64,000 nucleotides of DNA, taken from NCBI RefSeq assembly GCF_020531985.1, contig NZ_JAJAVQ010000002.1, positions 847,291 through 911,290 of the forward strand. Direction: 5' to 3'. Shown here in pieces: positions 10,361 to 18,737 of the stretch. The position numbers and the translations under genes are program-made. Origin of the DNA: Rheinheimera aquimaris (lineage in GTDB: Bacteria > Pseudomonadota > Gammaproteobacteria > Enterobacterales > Alteromonadaceae). Every line of letters begins with the position of its first letter. Position 1 is the first letter of the stretch. The notes under the pieces were generated by a model that was not told the origin of the DNA, ran no database searches, and worked only from the letters and a program-made list of their open reading frames with translations.

Positions 10361-10390
10361 GGCAGAATGTTAAAATTCTGCCACTTTTTT
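10361..10390 (+). terminator. Rho-independent terminator between aceF and lpd
   Basis: GGCAGAAT-GTTAAA-ATTCTGCC is a perfect 8-bp hairpin followed by ACTTTTTT. Its presence inside what is usually a pdhR-aceEF-lpd operon implies that lpd is transcribed partly or wholly from its own promoter, or by read-through. I see no convincing -35/-10 pair in the 64 bases between this site and the lpd start. Confidence 0.88.
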
Positions 10391-10454
10391 CGCCTGGTAG
10401 CCTTGCCCTACATGCTGCTATCAGTCAACCGAACCGATGATAAAAGGTAATACG

Positions 10455-11867
10455 ATGAGCAACGAAATCAAAACCCAAGTAGTGGTGCTGGGCGCAGGCC
10501 CTGGCGGTTACTCTGCAGCGTTTCGCGCAGCAGATTTAGGTTTAGAAGTTACCCTGGTTGAAGCACGCAGCACCTTAGGCGGCGTATGTTTAAACGTAGG
10601 TTGTATTCCATCTAAAGCCTTATTACACGTTGCTAAGGTCATTGATGACGCCCGCGATATGGCCTCACACGGCGTAACCTTTGGCGAGCCGAAAATCGAT
10701 TTAGACAAAATCCGTAGCTGGAAAGACAAAGTAGTTGGTCAGCTGACTAACGGCCTGGCCGGTATGTCGAAAATGCGTAAAGTAAAAGTGGTTACCGGTT
10801 ACGGTAAATTCACCGGCGCAAACACCTTACAGGTTGGCGACACCACTATTACCTTTGAACAGGCCATTATCGCTGCAGGTTCAGAGCCGGTATCACTGCC
10901 ATTTATTCCAAAAGATGACGACCGTATTATCGATTCAACCGGCGCACTGGAATTAAAAGACATTCCGGGCGAAATGCTGGTATTAGGTGGCGGTATCATC
11001 GGCCTGGAAATGGGTACTGTGTACCGTGCACTGGGTTCTAAAGTATCAGTAGTTGAATTTGCTGACCAGTTAGTACCGGCAGCAGATGCTGATATCGTTA
11101 AAGCCTACACCAAGTACAACAAAGACAACTACAACATCATGTTGTCGACCAAAGTAGTTGGCGTAGAAGCGAAAAAAGACGGCTTATATGTAACCTTCGA
11201 AGGCAAAAACGCCCCTGAGAAAGCCGTACGTTACGACAAGATCCTGGTTGCAGTTGGCCGTAAGCCAAACGGTAACCTGTTAGACGCGGCAAAAGCAGGT
11301 GTTAACGTAGACGAGCGCGGCTTTATCAATGTTGATAAGCAACTGCGCACTAACGTACCGCACATTTATGCCATCGGTGACGTTATCGGCCAGCCAATGT
11401 TAGCGCACAAAGCAGTACACGAAGGCCACGTAGCGGCTGAAGTGATTGCCGGCCAGAAGCACTACTTCGACCCGCGCTGCATTCCATCAGTTGCCTACAC
11501 CGACCCGGAAATGGCCTGGACAGGTGTAACCGAGAAAGAAGCAAAAGAAAAAGGCATGGCAGTAGAAACCGCCGTGTTCCCTTGGGCCGCGTCAGGCCGT
11601 GCTATTGCTTCAGCCCGCACTGAAGGCTTCACTAAGCTGATTTTCGACAAAGAAACGCACCGTATCGTCGGTGGCGCTATTGTTGGTATCAACGCCGGTG
11701 AAATGCTGGGTGAAATCTGCTTAGCAGTAGAGATGGGGGCCGACGCAGAAGATATCGCGTTAACTATCCACGCTCACCCAACACTGAACGAGTCTATCGG
11801 TTTAGCAGCAGAAGTGTACGAAGGTTCAATCACCGACCTGCCAAACCCGAAAGCGAAGAAGAAGTAA
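10455..11867 (+). CDS. lpd: Dihydrolipoamide dehydrogenase, E3 of 2-oxoacid dehydrogenases
   Basis: This 470-residue FAD enzyme reoxidises dihydrolipoyl groups of the pyruvate and 2-oxoglutarate dehydrogenase complexes using NAD. The FAD dinucleotide fold is VVLGAGPGGYSAAFRAADLG, the redox-active disulfide GGVCLNVGCIPSKALLH, the NAD fold MLVLGGGIIGLEMGTVYRALG, and the C-terminal interface holds the HAHPTLNES catalytic His/Glu. The start MSNEIKTQVVVLG has an AAAGGT upstream; an in-frame ATG six codons earlier is less likely. It ends before a bidirectional terminator. Confidence 0.97.
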   Translation: MSNEIKTQVVVLGAGPGGYSAAFRAADLGLEVTLVEARSTLGGVCLNVGCIPSKALLHVAKVIDDARDMASHGVTFGEPKIDLDKIRSWKDKVVGQLTNGLAGMSKMRKVKVVTGYGKFTGANTLQVGDTTITFEQAIIAAGSEPVSLPFIPKDDDRIIDSTGALELKDIPGEMLVLGGGIIGLEMGTVYRALGSKVSVVEFADQLVPAADADIVKAYTKYNKDNYNIMLSTKVVGVEAKKDGLYVTFEGKNAPEKAVRYDKILVAVGRKPNGNLLDAAKAGVNVDERGFINVDKQLRTNVPHIYAIGDVIGQPMLAHKAVHEGHVAAEVIAGQKHYFDPRCIPSVAYTDPEMAWTGVTEKEAKEKGMAVETAVFPWAASGRAIASARTEGFTKLIFDKETHRIVGGAIVGINAGEMLGEICLAVEMGADAEDIALTIHAHPTLNESIGLAAEVYEGSITDLPNPKAKKK

Positions 11868-11884
11868 GCTTCTTATTGCTGAAT

Positions 11885-11916
11885 AAAACAAAGGCCGCTA
11901 ATGCGGCCTTTGTTTT
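11885..11916. terminator. Bidirectional terminator between convergent lpd and the dGTPase-like gene
   Basis: AAAACAAAGGCCGC-TAAT-GCGGCCTTTGTTTT is a perfect 14-bp inverted repeat with a T-tract on both strands. Its right end overlaps the stop codon (11915-11917) of the convergent gene, so one element serves both genes. Confidence 0.93.
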
Positions 11917-13327
11917 ATCTAAAGATTCCCATGCCATTGAATTGTTGCGCGAGGTAATTTGCGTAATGATCAGTCATGCCGCATATGAAATCAAGCCCTC
12001 TCATTATTCCATGATATGTAGCAATATTCTTATCTCCATTTTCGGTATTTACATAAGCTTTTACTTCTGGTGAAAAAGTATCCCGCCCCAAAAGGTCGAG
12101 AACCCTATTTGACTTGCTACTTATTTCTTTGCTATTTCCTTTATTTTCAATGTGTTCTGTTATCGCCTCTATGATGTTTTCTAGCAGTGTTGCCAATGTA
12201 TTATAAGCACCAATTTCTAGTTCTATTTTTCTTGGATGTTTAAATAGCTTTGATTTTGCTAATTCTTTAGCCTCGCCAACCGCTGCTTTAACTTCAGGGG
12301 AGCATAAACTTATCAAGTCTTTTTTTAATCTAAAAATGTTGCCATTCAAAAAATCACTTTGATTTTCAATAAAGGCTTTTGCACCTGCATCGACAAATTT
12401 TTGAATTATCAAACCTCTAAGTATCGACATTTTTCTGCCATCACTCAAAGTAGCGCGGTGTTGCTCAAACTCATCAATATCCTTTTTGTCCAACGCTAAC
12501 TCAATTATTTTGTATACATCTGCCCAAGAGAGAATGCCCATGGATATCCCATCTTCTAGGTCTATGATTGTATAGCAGAAGTCATCAGCGGCTTCCATCA
12601 AGTAAACCAGTGGATGTCGAGCATAGATACTTGAGTCGAGTTTCAACAATCCAGTATTCATAGCGACATCGTGGTAGATTAAATTTTCTGAACTATATAT
12701 TCCGAATTTCCCTTCTTTGGTAAATTCTTTTTGAGTTAGACTATCTAAAGATGTCCATGGATATTTTATAAAAGAAGCTAAAGTAGCGTAAGTTAACCTC
12801 ATGCCATACTCATATTGATATCCTTCGCAAGTCGTCAGAATTCTGAATCCCTGTGCGTTGCCCTCGTAGTTCTCGAGATCTCCTTTATGTTGAGGTGCAA
12901 GGTTTTTTATAAAATGATTGCCTGCTTTTTTGAACCAAGCTCTAATTGCTTCCTCACCAGAATGTCCAAAAGGGGGATTACCTATGTCATGAGCAAGGCA
13001 GATAGCCTCAACAATGTCTCCGATATCTGATGGCGTAATCGAAGCTGGAAGTTGATTATTCTCATTTAGTTTTTGCCCAACACGAATGCCAAGAGTCCTT
13101 CCAACACATGAAACTTCTAGACTATGAGTTAGACGATTGTGGACATGGTCATTAGTTGCCAAAGGATGAACTTGAGTCTTTTTTGCTAGACGTCTGAAGG
13201 CTCCTGAAAATATTATTTTATCGTGATCTGAATTGAATGGAGTTCTGCCATCTTCTGTCTTCGGTGGGTTATCTTTCAATCTGTGAGTATTTAACAATGT
13301 ATCCCAGTTCATTACTGATTGTGTCAT
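11915..13327 (-). CDS. dGTPase-like HD-domain triphosphohydrolase
   Basis: The 470-residue protein has the dGTPase N-terminal pattern GAFRRLAKKTQVHPL, then NRLTHSLEVSCVGRTLG with a metal His at 68, and the HD motif LAHDIGNPPFGHSG with H113-D114. Family enzymes hydrolyse dGTP (sometimes other dNTPs) to the nucleoside and triphosphate. The start at 13327 has AAGGA seven bases upstream; a longer in-frame start adds 14 residues. The gene is clearly richer in A+T than lpd beside it and uses rarer codons such as ATA and AGA, which suggests acquisition by transfer. Some relatives act in phage defence by emptying the dNTP pool; that role here is inference. Confidence 0.9.
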   Translation of the reverse strand: MTQSVMNWDTLLNTHRLKDNPPKTEDGRTPFNSDHDKIIFSGAFRRLAKKTQVHPLATNDHVHNRLTHSLEVSCVGRTLGIRVGQKLNENNQLPASITPSDIGDIVEAICLAHDIGNPPFGHSGEEAIRAWFKKAGNHFIKNLAPQHKGDLENYEGNAQGFRILTTCEGYQYEYGMRLTYATLASFIKYPWTSLDSLTQKEFTKEGKFGIYSSENLIYHDVAMNTGLLKLDSSIYARHPLVYLMEAADDFCYTIIDLEDGISMGILSWADVYKIIELALDKKDIDEFEQHRATLSDGRKMSILRGLIIQKFVDAGAKAFIENQSDFLNGNIFRLKKDLISLCSPEVKAAVGEAKELAKSKLFKHPRKIELEIGAYNTLATLLENIIEAITEHIENKGNSKEISSKSNRVLDLLGRDTFSPEVKAYVNTENGDKNIATYHGIMRGLDFICGMTDHYANYLAQQFNGMGIFR

Positions 13328-13415
13328 TGGGTTGTCCTTGGTTTTTATTTTTAATTGCAATTGATTCAATTATAGAATTGAAACAAAATCAACATTGAAA
13401 TTCACAAAGTTACCT

Positions 13416-14450
13416 ATGTTGGATAATTTGTCTAAAGCTTTAATCATTCTTTTAATGTTGCCGATAACAGCTTTTAGCCAAAAGCAATACACCGAAGGGG
13501 CGTGTTTATTGCTGCAGCAGCAAGCTGACCGCTTTGCTGGTCAGCCGAATAGCCGTAATTACCAGGATGCGCGGCGTGAGCTGAATAACCACTGCCAAAA
13601 TCCGATACCGGCGCCTGACAAAGAACTTAACCTGACCAACATCCCAGTTAAAACCATTACCGTTGGCAACACAAAAAATACTGCTGCAACACAACCTGCA
13701 AACCCCAATGTGGTTGTAACAGCAAAACCGCAGCCGGTTAAGCCTACACCTTCTGCTATACCCAAGCCCGCCGATATACTAAAACAGCTATTTGCCCCGG
13801 TACTGGCACTATTTGGCAGCCTGCTGGCATTTCTGCTACTGATTGTTGTGGTTATGGGGTTACTTGCACTGTTTTTAGCGCGGCACGGCGCCCGTATTAA
13901 AGGTGCGCTGGCCGAGCGCGTATTACACAAGGTATTAGTTAAAGAGTTGCCAGCCAGCTACCAGCATTATCGTAATTTGGTGATACCCACAGAGCAGGGT
14001 GATTTAACCGAGATAGATCATCTGGTGGTTAGCGCCTATGGCATCTTTGTGATTGAAGTAAAAAACTACCGTGGCTGGATTTTCGGTGGCGAGAAACAAC
14101 CACGCTGGACAGTACAGCGCTTTCGCAGCAAGCATCAGTTTATGAACCCGTTGCACCAGAACTACAAACATACCGAAGCGATAAAGCATGTGCTGGGCTT
14201 AAACGGTAAAGACAGCGACGCAGTGCATTCGATAGTGGCATTTAGCCAGCGGGCGGAGTTTAACAGCCAGATCCCACAAAATGTAATGTACATCGATTTA
14301 GTCGGCGATTACCTGCAGCAGTTTTATCAGCCATGTTTTGATGATGAGCAAGTGCGCCAGTTTACCGCGCGGTTAAACTTTGCCCTAGCCAGCAGAAAGG
14401 CGTTGAGCAAGTTGCATTTAGCGCAGGTTAAAACGCAAAAAGCAGCGTAG
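13416..14450 (+). CDS. Membrane-anchored NERD-domain protein (first of two related copies)
   Basis: The protein is 344 residues from the ATG at 13416 (a TTG start at 13395 would add seven). It has a signal-like hydrophobic N-terminus, a short conserved cap (QYTEGACLLLQQQADRF... up to NNHCQNP), a proline-rich linker, a membrane helix at about 127-155, then a NERD domain. The NERD nuclease-like core keeps the PD-(D/E)XK-type residues: D201 in TEIDHLVV, and E214 and K216 in FVIEVKNYRG. NERD is a predicted nuclease fold with unknown substrate. A paralogue lies at 18738-19904. Confidence 0.85.
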   Translation: MLDNLSKALIILLMLPITAFSQKQYTEGACLLLQQQADRFAGQPNSRNYQDARRELNNHCQNPIPAPDKELNLTNIPVKTITVGNTKNTAATQPANPNVVVTAKPQPVKPTPSAIPKPADILKQLFAPVLALFGSLLAFLLLIVVVMGLLALFLARHGARIKGALAERVLHKVLVKELPASYQHYRNLVIPTEQGDLTEIDHLVVSAYGIFVIEVKNYRGWIFGGEKQPRWTVQRFRSKHQFMNPLHQNYKHTEAIKHVLGLNGKDSDAVHSIVAFSQRAEFNSQIPQNVMYIDLVGDYLQQFYQPCFDDEQVRQFTARLNFALASRKALSKLHLAQVKTQKAA

Positions 14451-14458
14451 CTACAGCT

Positions 14459-14989
14459 TCAGAACGTTACTGCTTTACCATTAAAATACTGCGGTAACGA
14501 CTGGCATTTCTGCTTATCAGCATCGGTTTTACACTCTGCAATCGTCATTTCAATACAATGCTCGGGGGTGGCAGTAAACACCATTACTTTGTCGTGCATC
14601 CATTGCCGTGATTGCAGCGCGCACTCGGTATAACCTTTTGCTGTTAAATAGCTTTGGATTGGGTAGTGTAGTAACTGCGGCAGCACAATTGTAATTATCA
14701 GGCTGATAACAAAGAACCGGCTGGCCTGTTTGTTCAACTGCGGTGTAACGGGCTTATTGCGAATTTTACGCACACCAAAGTACGACAACATAGCGCCCAT
14801 CATTGCTGCACCCAGGCAATAGAACGCGCCTTTGTTTACCGTAACTGCATTTGCTTTAGTCAGCAGTGCTTCAAGCATAGTGATTAAGCTGTAGCCAAAA
14901 TAGCCCAGTGCAAAAAAGGTCAGCATTGCAAACAGTGCCAACCCTGCGAACAGTTGCCATAGCGCTAGTTCATTTTCATCTTGTTGCAT
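14459..14989 (-). CDS. Small polytopic membrane protein, possible immunity protein
   Basis: I do not recognise this 176-residue protein. It has three likely membrane segments (about 11-37, 53-72 and 91-110), then a soluble tail with four or five cysteines beginning AKGYTECALQ. The gene upstream encodes another membrane protein with the same plan, including a KGY-x-x-C motif directly after the last membrane segment, so the two are probably distant paralogues. It is the third gene of a three-gene run starting at 16521 and converges with the NERD gene, eight bases apart. An immunity role is inferred from the context only. Confidence 0.7.
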   Translation of the reverse strand: MQQDENELALWQLFAGLALFAMLTFFALGYFGYSLITMLEALLTKANAVTVNKGAFYCLGAAMMGAMLSYFGVRKIRNKPVTPQLNKQASRFFVISLIITIVLPQLLHYPIQSYLTAKGYTECALQSRQWMHDKVMVFTATPEHCIEMTIAECKTDADKQKCQSLPQYFNGKAVTF

Positions 14990-15022
14990 TTAAACGGTAG
15001 GCTTATGTATTGGGTTATTACT

Positions 15023-15598
15023 TTATCCTTGCTGCAGTTTCAGCCGTGCTTCGCGCTGTCGTTGCTGTGCCTGCCAGTACTGCTCGACTTGTTTGGTTTC
15101 TTCCGGTGTGCCACGGCTGATAATACGGCGGATATCACTGTTGTAACACAGCGCTTCATTCTTCACCCAGGCCGTATACGTTACCCGATTTAACAGCAAA
15201 GTACCGACGGGGCAGGGCTGGTAGCCTTTATTTACTGCCTGTTTATCCCAGTTGTTTGCCAGATAAATTTCTCCGCCAAACACACCACCTAAGCTTAACA
15301 GCACCGCAATGCTGCAAAAGCGGATCAGTGCCGACTTGAACGTTTTTGCCTTTTCACCAGCAAACAGCAAAAAGGTGAGGCCAGAAAATAATAGTGCCAG
15401 CACCGCTAACCCGGCGATAACACCGGGGATATAACCGGATGAGTAACTTAGCACGATAAGTTGTTGGCCACTTTGCAGTTGCTCCCGCTGGCTTTGCCAG
15501 TCGCTTTGTAAAATCCACAGCAACACTGATGCAAACACACCACAGAATAAGGTAATGCCAACACCATAGGCGACTGCTTTGGGTTTGTTAATATTCAT
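15023..15598 (-). CDS. Small polytopic membrane protein, possible immunity protein
   Basis: This is a 191-residue unrecognised protein with membrane segments at about 8-28, 53-80 and 88-108, followed by a Cys-containing tail starting NKGYQPCPVG and ending in a charged coiled segment rich in Gln and Arg. Its ATG overlaps the stop of the 308-residue gene upstream by four bases, so the two are translationally coupled. A hydrophobic protein tightly coupled behind a channel-like protein is the layout of a membrane-acting toxin with its immunity protein, but no family match supports this. Confidence 0.72.
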   Translation of the reverse strand: MNINKPKAVAYGVGITLFCGVFASVLLWILQSDWQSQREQLQSGQQLIVLSYSSGYIPGVIAGLAVLALLFSGLTFLLFAGEKAKTFKSALIRFCSIAVLLSLGGVFGGEIYLANNWDKQAVNKGYQPCPVGTLLLNRVTYTAWVKNEALCYNSDIRRIISRGTPEETKQVEQYWQAQQRQREARLKLQQG

Positions 15599-16521
15599 CT
15601 TAATACGGGAATTCCATTGAACCTGCGCAACAGGCTGGATAAATAGCTTCTTATTGCACCGGTTAACTGGCGTTTGACTGCTTGTCCTGCCGCTGAAACA
15701 ACATAGTAGACACCATCACTGATATCTTTTTTGGTGTCGTATTCAATTCGGTTGAGATGGTTAATGATGGCTTGTGTTACACCGTATTTGTTGTCCAACC
15801 AATTCAACGCAAATCCAATACCGATACCTACTAAAATGGCTGCTGCTAAGGGAAATATTGCTATGCTGGCGCCAGTTATTGCCACCAAACCGGCTGATAC
15901 CACCATACCGGCTGCATAACCAGCAGCACTTGCGATAGCTGCTTTAACTATGTCGGTTGATATGGTTGCTAACCAGTTTGTCCAGCGGAATTCGTCTTTA
16001 AAAATCCAGTCTATTGTGTTTAATGTCGCAGAAAATATTACTGAGACCAGTACACCACCTCTGGCTGACGCTCTCATTGCTTGTCCGCCGATACCAAGTT
16101 GCATGACTTTACTGTTGTTCGCCAGGTAGCGGGTGCCTGTTAAGATTTGCCGCAAACCAGCCCGGCCTTTGAAAATAATGTATTTCTTGCCGTTTTGAGT
16201 CTGAAAATAGTATTGCCCTAAAATGCTGCCAGAGCGTTTCATTTCTGCCGCCAATACAGTCAAAACCTTTGCATCTGACCCGGCTGCTACCACAGTAGCA
16301 CCGTAATTTTTGCCAAATTGCATAAGGTATTCGTCAAGTGGCATGCCGGTTAGTTGCTCAAATTTAGCAGCGATATGTTGCTGATTTACGCCCTTACTTT
16401 TTTGCTCTGCAATCCAGAGTTCGAGTAGCTCCCGATCATCCTGGACAAAGATATCATGCTGATTCTCATTGAAAGCTGTTTCTAGCTCAGCCCGGCTTAA
16501 AACTGGATGGTTCTGGGACAT
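15595..16521 (-). CDS. Unrecognised protein with a hydrophobic glycine-zipper core, candidate membrane-acting toxin
   Basis: The 308-residue protein has a soluble charged N-terminal half (1-150) and a central hydrophobic region at about 150-250, made of alternating Gly/Ala stretches such as AAIASAAGYAAGMVVSAGLV and AAILVGIGIGFALNWL. It ends in a basic helical tail (LSSLLRRF). There is no signal peptide. A soluble front plus an insertable Gly/Ala hairpin is reminiscent of pore-forming bacteriocins or type VI effectors, whose immunity proteins are small multi-pass membrane proteins as found downstream. The start has GGA eight bases upstream. I cannot name a family, so toxin function is inference. 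Confidence 0.75.
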   Translation of the reverse strand: MSQNHPVLSRAELETAFNENQHDIFVQDDRELLELWIAEQKSKGVNQQHIAAKFEQLTGMPLDEYLMQFGKNYGATVVAAGSDAKVLTVLAAEMKRSGSILGQYYFQTQNGKKYIIFKGRAGLRQILTGTRYLANNSKVMQLGIGGQAMRASARGGVLVSVIFSATLNTIDWIFKDEFRWTNWLATISTDIVKAAIASAAGYAAGMVVSAGLVAITGASIAIFPLAAAILVGIGIGFALNWLDNKYGVTQAIINHLNRIEYDTKKDISDGVYYVVSAAGQAVKRQLTGAIRSYLSSLLRRFNGIPVLR

Positions 16522-16654
16522 AAAATTCTTCCGTGATAAATTGTTAATTTGGTGTGATTAAAACATTTCGTAAATTACTACGCAACTGAAAAAACAGTTC
16601 CTAACTTTTTAAGATTCTGGCTTGGATATGTTGAGTATTTCCGGCAAAAGATAT

Positions 16655-16677
16655 TATGCGCAGGTTATTTGCGCATA
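16655..16677. promoter_or_regulatory. Inverted repeat, candidate CcdAB operator
   Basis: TATGCGCA (16655-16662) and TGCGCATA (16670-16677) form a perfect 8-bp inverted repeat with a 7-base gap. It overlaps the expected -35 zone of a promoter whose -10 is TATACT (16688-16693), 43 bases before the ccdA start. Repression by the CcdA-CcdB complex at such a site is the family norm; assignment here is by position. Confidence 0.6.
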
Positions 16678-16735
16678 GAATTTGCGTTATACTTTTGAGC
16701 ATCGCGCTATGCAGTCAATCTGTAAGGAGCTTTTG

Positions 16736-16966
16736 ATGAATCAGAAATTAAAATCAGCATGTAATACCTCTGTTGATGCCGCTTTGCTGGCTGAGGCAAA
16801 GGCGCTGAATATCAGCCCGTCTGTGGTATTGGAGCAAGCGCTTAAAAAAGCCGTTAGCCAGGCTAAAGCTGAATTATGGCGAGAGCAAAATGCTGAGGCG
16901 ATAGCCGCTTATAACCAGCAAATAGCAGAGCAAGGCACATTTGCTGAGCGGTTAGGGCAGATTTAG
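16736..16966 (+). CDS. ccdA: CcdA-family antitoxin
   Basis: The protein is 76 residues: MNQKLKSACNTSVDAALLAEAKALNISPSVVLEQAL at the start is the ribbon-helix-helix DNA-binding part, and the tail ending WREQNAEAIAAYNQQIAEQG is the characteristic CcdA toxin-binding segment. AAGGAG seven bases upstream fixes this start over an in-frame ATG 18 codons earlier. The stop TAG shares its G with the GTG start of the next gene, so translation is coupled. Confidence 0.9.
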   Translation: MNQKLKSACNTSVDAALLAEAKALNISPSVVLEQALKKAVSQAKAELWREQNAEAIAAYNQQIAEQGTFAERLGQI

Positions 16967-17259
16967 TGTTAGCGCAATTTAGCGTGGCCTGCGTTGAACA
17001 GCAGTTAGTCGTGGTATTAACCAATACCCTGTTCCACGATATTGACAGGTTATTAGTTGCGCTAATTAAACCTGATACAGGCAATGCCTTACTGACATCT
17101 TTTCATTTACCTGTGAGTATCAATGGGCAGGCTTATTTTATCGATCTGCTGGATATCGCTTCTGTATCCGCCAAGCGGCTAAAAGCCAACGGAATTAACT
17201 TACAACACTGTAGCGGGCAAATTAAAGCCGGTATCGACTTACTTATCGACGGTTTTTGA
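16966..17259 (+). CDS. ccdB: CcdB-family gyrase-poison toxin
   Basis: The 97-residue protein starts at a GTG overlapping the ccdA stop by one base. It follows the CcdB plan: an N-terminal strand, a central LP(V/I)SINGQAYFIDLLDIASV region and a C-terminal helix ending IKAGIDLLIDGF. In F-plasmid CcdB the last residues W-G-I contact gyrase; here they are D-G-F, keeping only the glycine. Chromosomal CcdBs also vary at this Trp, so loss of activity cannot be assumed. The N-terminal third is also diverged from plasmid CcdB. Confidence 0.85.
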   Translation: MLAQFSVACVEQQLVVVLTNTLFHDIDRLLVALIKPDTGNALLTSFHLPVSINGQAYFIDLLDIASVSAKRLKANGINLQHCSGQIKAGIDLLIDGF

Positions 17260-17300
17260 CATTTCAAATTACGTTATCGGCTCTTAACCAAGGCTAAGTT

Positions 17301-17849
17301 GTGAAGAAATTATTTTGGGCTGCACTTTTACTTATCACTGTACCGCTAATCGATAGCCTGTTTCTTGGCAATGCTTTTGGCATTAACTGGCACAGCCCCA
17401 AGTTGATGTATCAGGTAAGCGTGTATCTGGTTCCGATTAAACTGTTGTTAACCATAACGGGTATAGTGCTGCTGTTAAAAATTCCTGCGCAAGGTTGGGC
17501 CAAAGCTGGCAAATATAGTGTTGTAACTGTTGGGGTTTTACATTGCTGCCTGCTGGCATTGATATGTCTGGCGTATTTGGTTTTTGGTGATAAAACTAAG
17601 TTTTATCAGGAAAATGGCAATATTCATTTGTACACCGCGGATACTGGCGCTATGGGTAAGTCGTACCATTATTTTGATTTTATCTGCCGTGGTAAGTTTG
17701 GTTTTTTCACACCTATACCTATCAGCCGGGAAGATTGGCTCGGACAGTTTAGTTTTGAACAAAGCGGTAATCAGTTAGTGATCCGCCAACTTAATAATGA
17801 CGAGACAAACGTGATTACCCGCGATATACCCACAAATAGCTGTAAATAA
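17301..17849 (+). CDS. Hypothetical membrane protein
   Basis: This is a 182-residue protein of unknown function with three probable membrane segments (about 4-24, 44-62 and 75-97) followed by a soluble, probably periplasmic domain of about 85 residues that contains two cysteines (FICRGKFGFF and the C-terminal SCK). It starts at a GTG, 41 bases after ccdB on the same strand. The layout (three helices then a Cys-containing tail) resembles the membrane proteins at 14.4-15.6 kb, but I see no shared motif. Confidence 0.65.
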   Translation: MKKLFWAALLLITVPLIDSLFLGNAFGINWHSPKLMYQVSVYLVPIKLLLTITGIVLLLKIPAQGWAKAGKYSVVTVGVLHCCLLALICLAYLVFGDKTKFYQENGNIHLYTADTGAMGKSYHYFDFICRGKFGFFTPIPISREDWLGQFSFEQSGNQLVIRQLNNDETNVITRDIPTNSCK

Positions 17850-18054
17850 CCGACTGAGAGCCAACGCTTTGGCTTCTCCTAGCTAAACGTAAGTGTAAGG
17901 CATTGAAGCGTACTCTGATGTGTAAACAAAACCCAGTTCAGATACTTAAGGTTGGTAGTTGCCAGACAAATTAAGCGTACAGACAGCTACAAGCCGGATA
18001 CTGGCTTACTTGCCCAACTTTGGACTGTTTTGAACAACAAGGTGACCGTAAAAG

Positions 18055-18645
18055 ATGCTGAATTCAAAAACACTATCTGCAGACACCTGGCTAGAGCGGC
18101 TGGAAAGCTCTAATTACACCTATTTACTGTTGTTTGCGCTGTCGATGGGCGAAACGCTGATTTTACCGATACCAATTGAGGCGATTTTAATTCCGTGGAT
18201 GCTACGCAAGCCGGAAAAGCGCTGGGTGATTGCCGCTGTTGCACTGGCTGGCAATATTACAGCGGCGTCGCTTGGCTACTGGCTGGGAGCGCTGGCGATG
18301 GATCAATGGGGCGACAGCCTGATTCAGCTGTTTGGCGGTGCCGAGGTGTACGACAGTTTTGCCACTGAGCTAAAAGAGAACGGTTTTATGTCGGTGCTGG
18401 CGGTCGGTATTACGCCGACGCCCTTGCAAATTGCCATGCTGGCCGCCGGTGCTACCGGCTTTTCATTTGTATTGTTTTTGCTGGCGGTGGCGTTGTCACG
18501 CTCGGTACGCTACTTTGGGCTGGCGCTGCTGGTACAATTTGCCGGTGATGCGGCAATGAAGCTGTGGCGGCGTTATTCACGCCAGCTTGGCGCAGTGCTG
18601 CTGGTGCTGGCGGGCGTTTGGGTTTGGTTTACCTTCTTCAGGTAA
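18055..18645 (+). CDS. YqaA/DedA-type VTT-domain membrane protein
   Basis: The 196-residue inner membrane protein has the VTT/SNARE-associated fold: a re-entrant loop at ALSMGETLILPIPIEAIL, transmembrane helices around 60-80 and 128-155, and a final helix at 178-195. Among family members it most resembles the short YqaA group. DedA relatives are linked to lipid-carrier (undecaprenyl phosphate) flipping and membrane homeostasis; the YqaA substrate is not known. AAGGTG upstream supports the ATG at 18055. The 205-base gap before it (17850-18054) shows only a weak GAGAGCCAA/TTGGCTTCTC hairpin after the upstream gene. Confidence 0.85.
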   Translation: MLNSKTLSADTWLERLESSNYTYLLLFALSMGETLILPIPIEAILIPWMLRKPEKRWVIAAVALAGNITAASLGYWLGALAMDQWGDSLIQLFGGAEVYDSFATELKENGFMSVLAVGITPTPLQIAMLAAGATGFSFVLFLLAVALSRSVRYFGLALLVQFAGDAAMKLWRRYSRQLGAVLLVLAGVWVWFTFFR

Positions 18646-18737
18646 AATGCCAGTGAGTTCATAGCGTTGTAATATTAATTGATGTTAAATGCTGCAGTTG
18701 CTGCTAGCATAAGTTGTTCATAGTTCAGGGATGATTT

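Noticed and set aside
12815..13030. Small plus-strand frame within the dGTPase-like gene
   Set aside because: No family likeness or ribosome site, and the minus-strand gene explains the region.
17850..17890. Hairpin GAGAGCCAA/TTGGCTTCTC as a terminator
   Set aside because: Stem has a mismatch and no T-tract follows.
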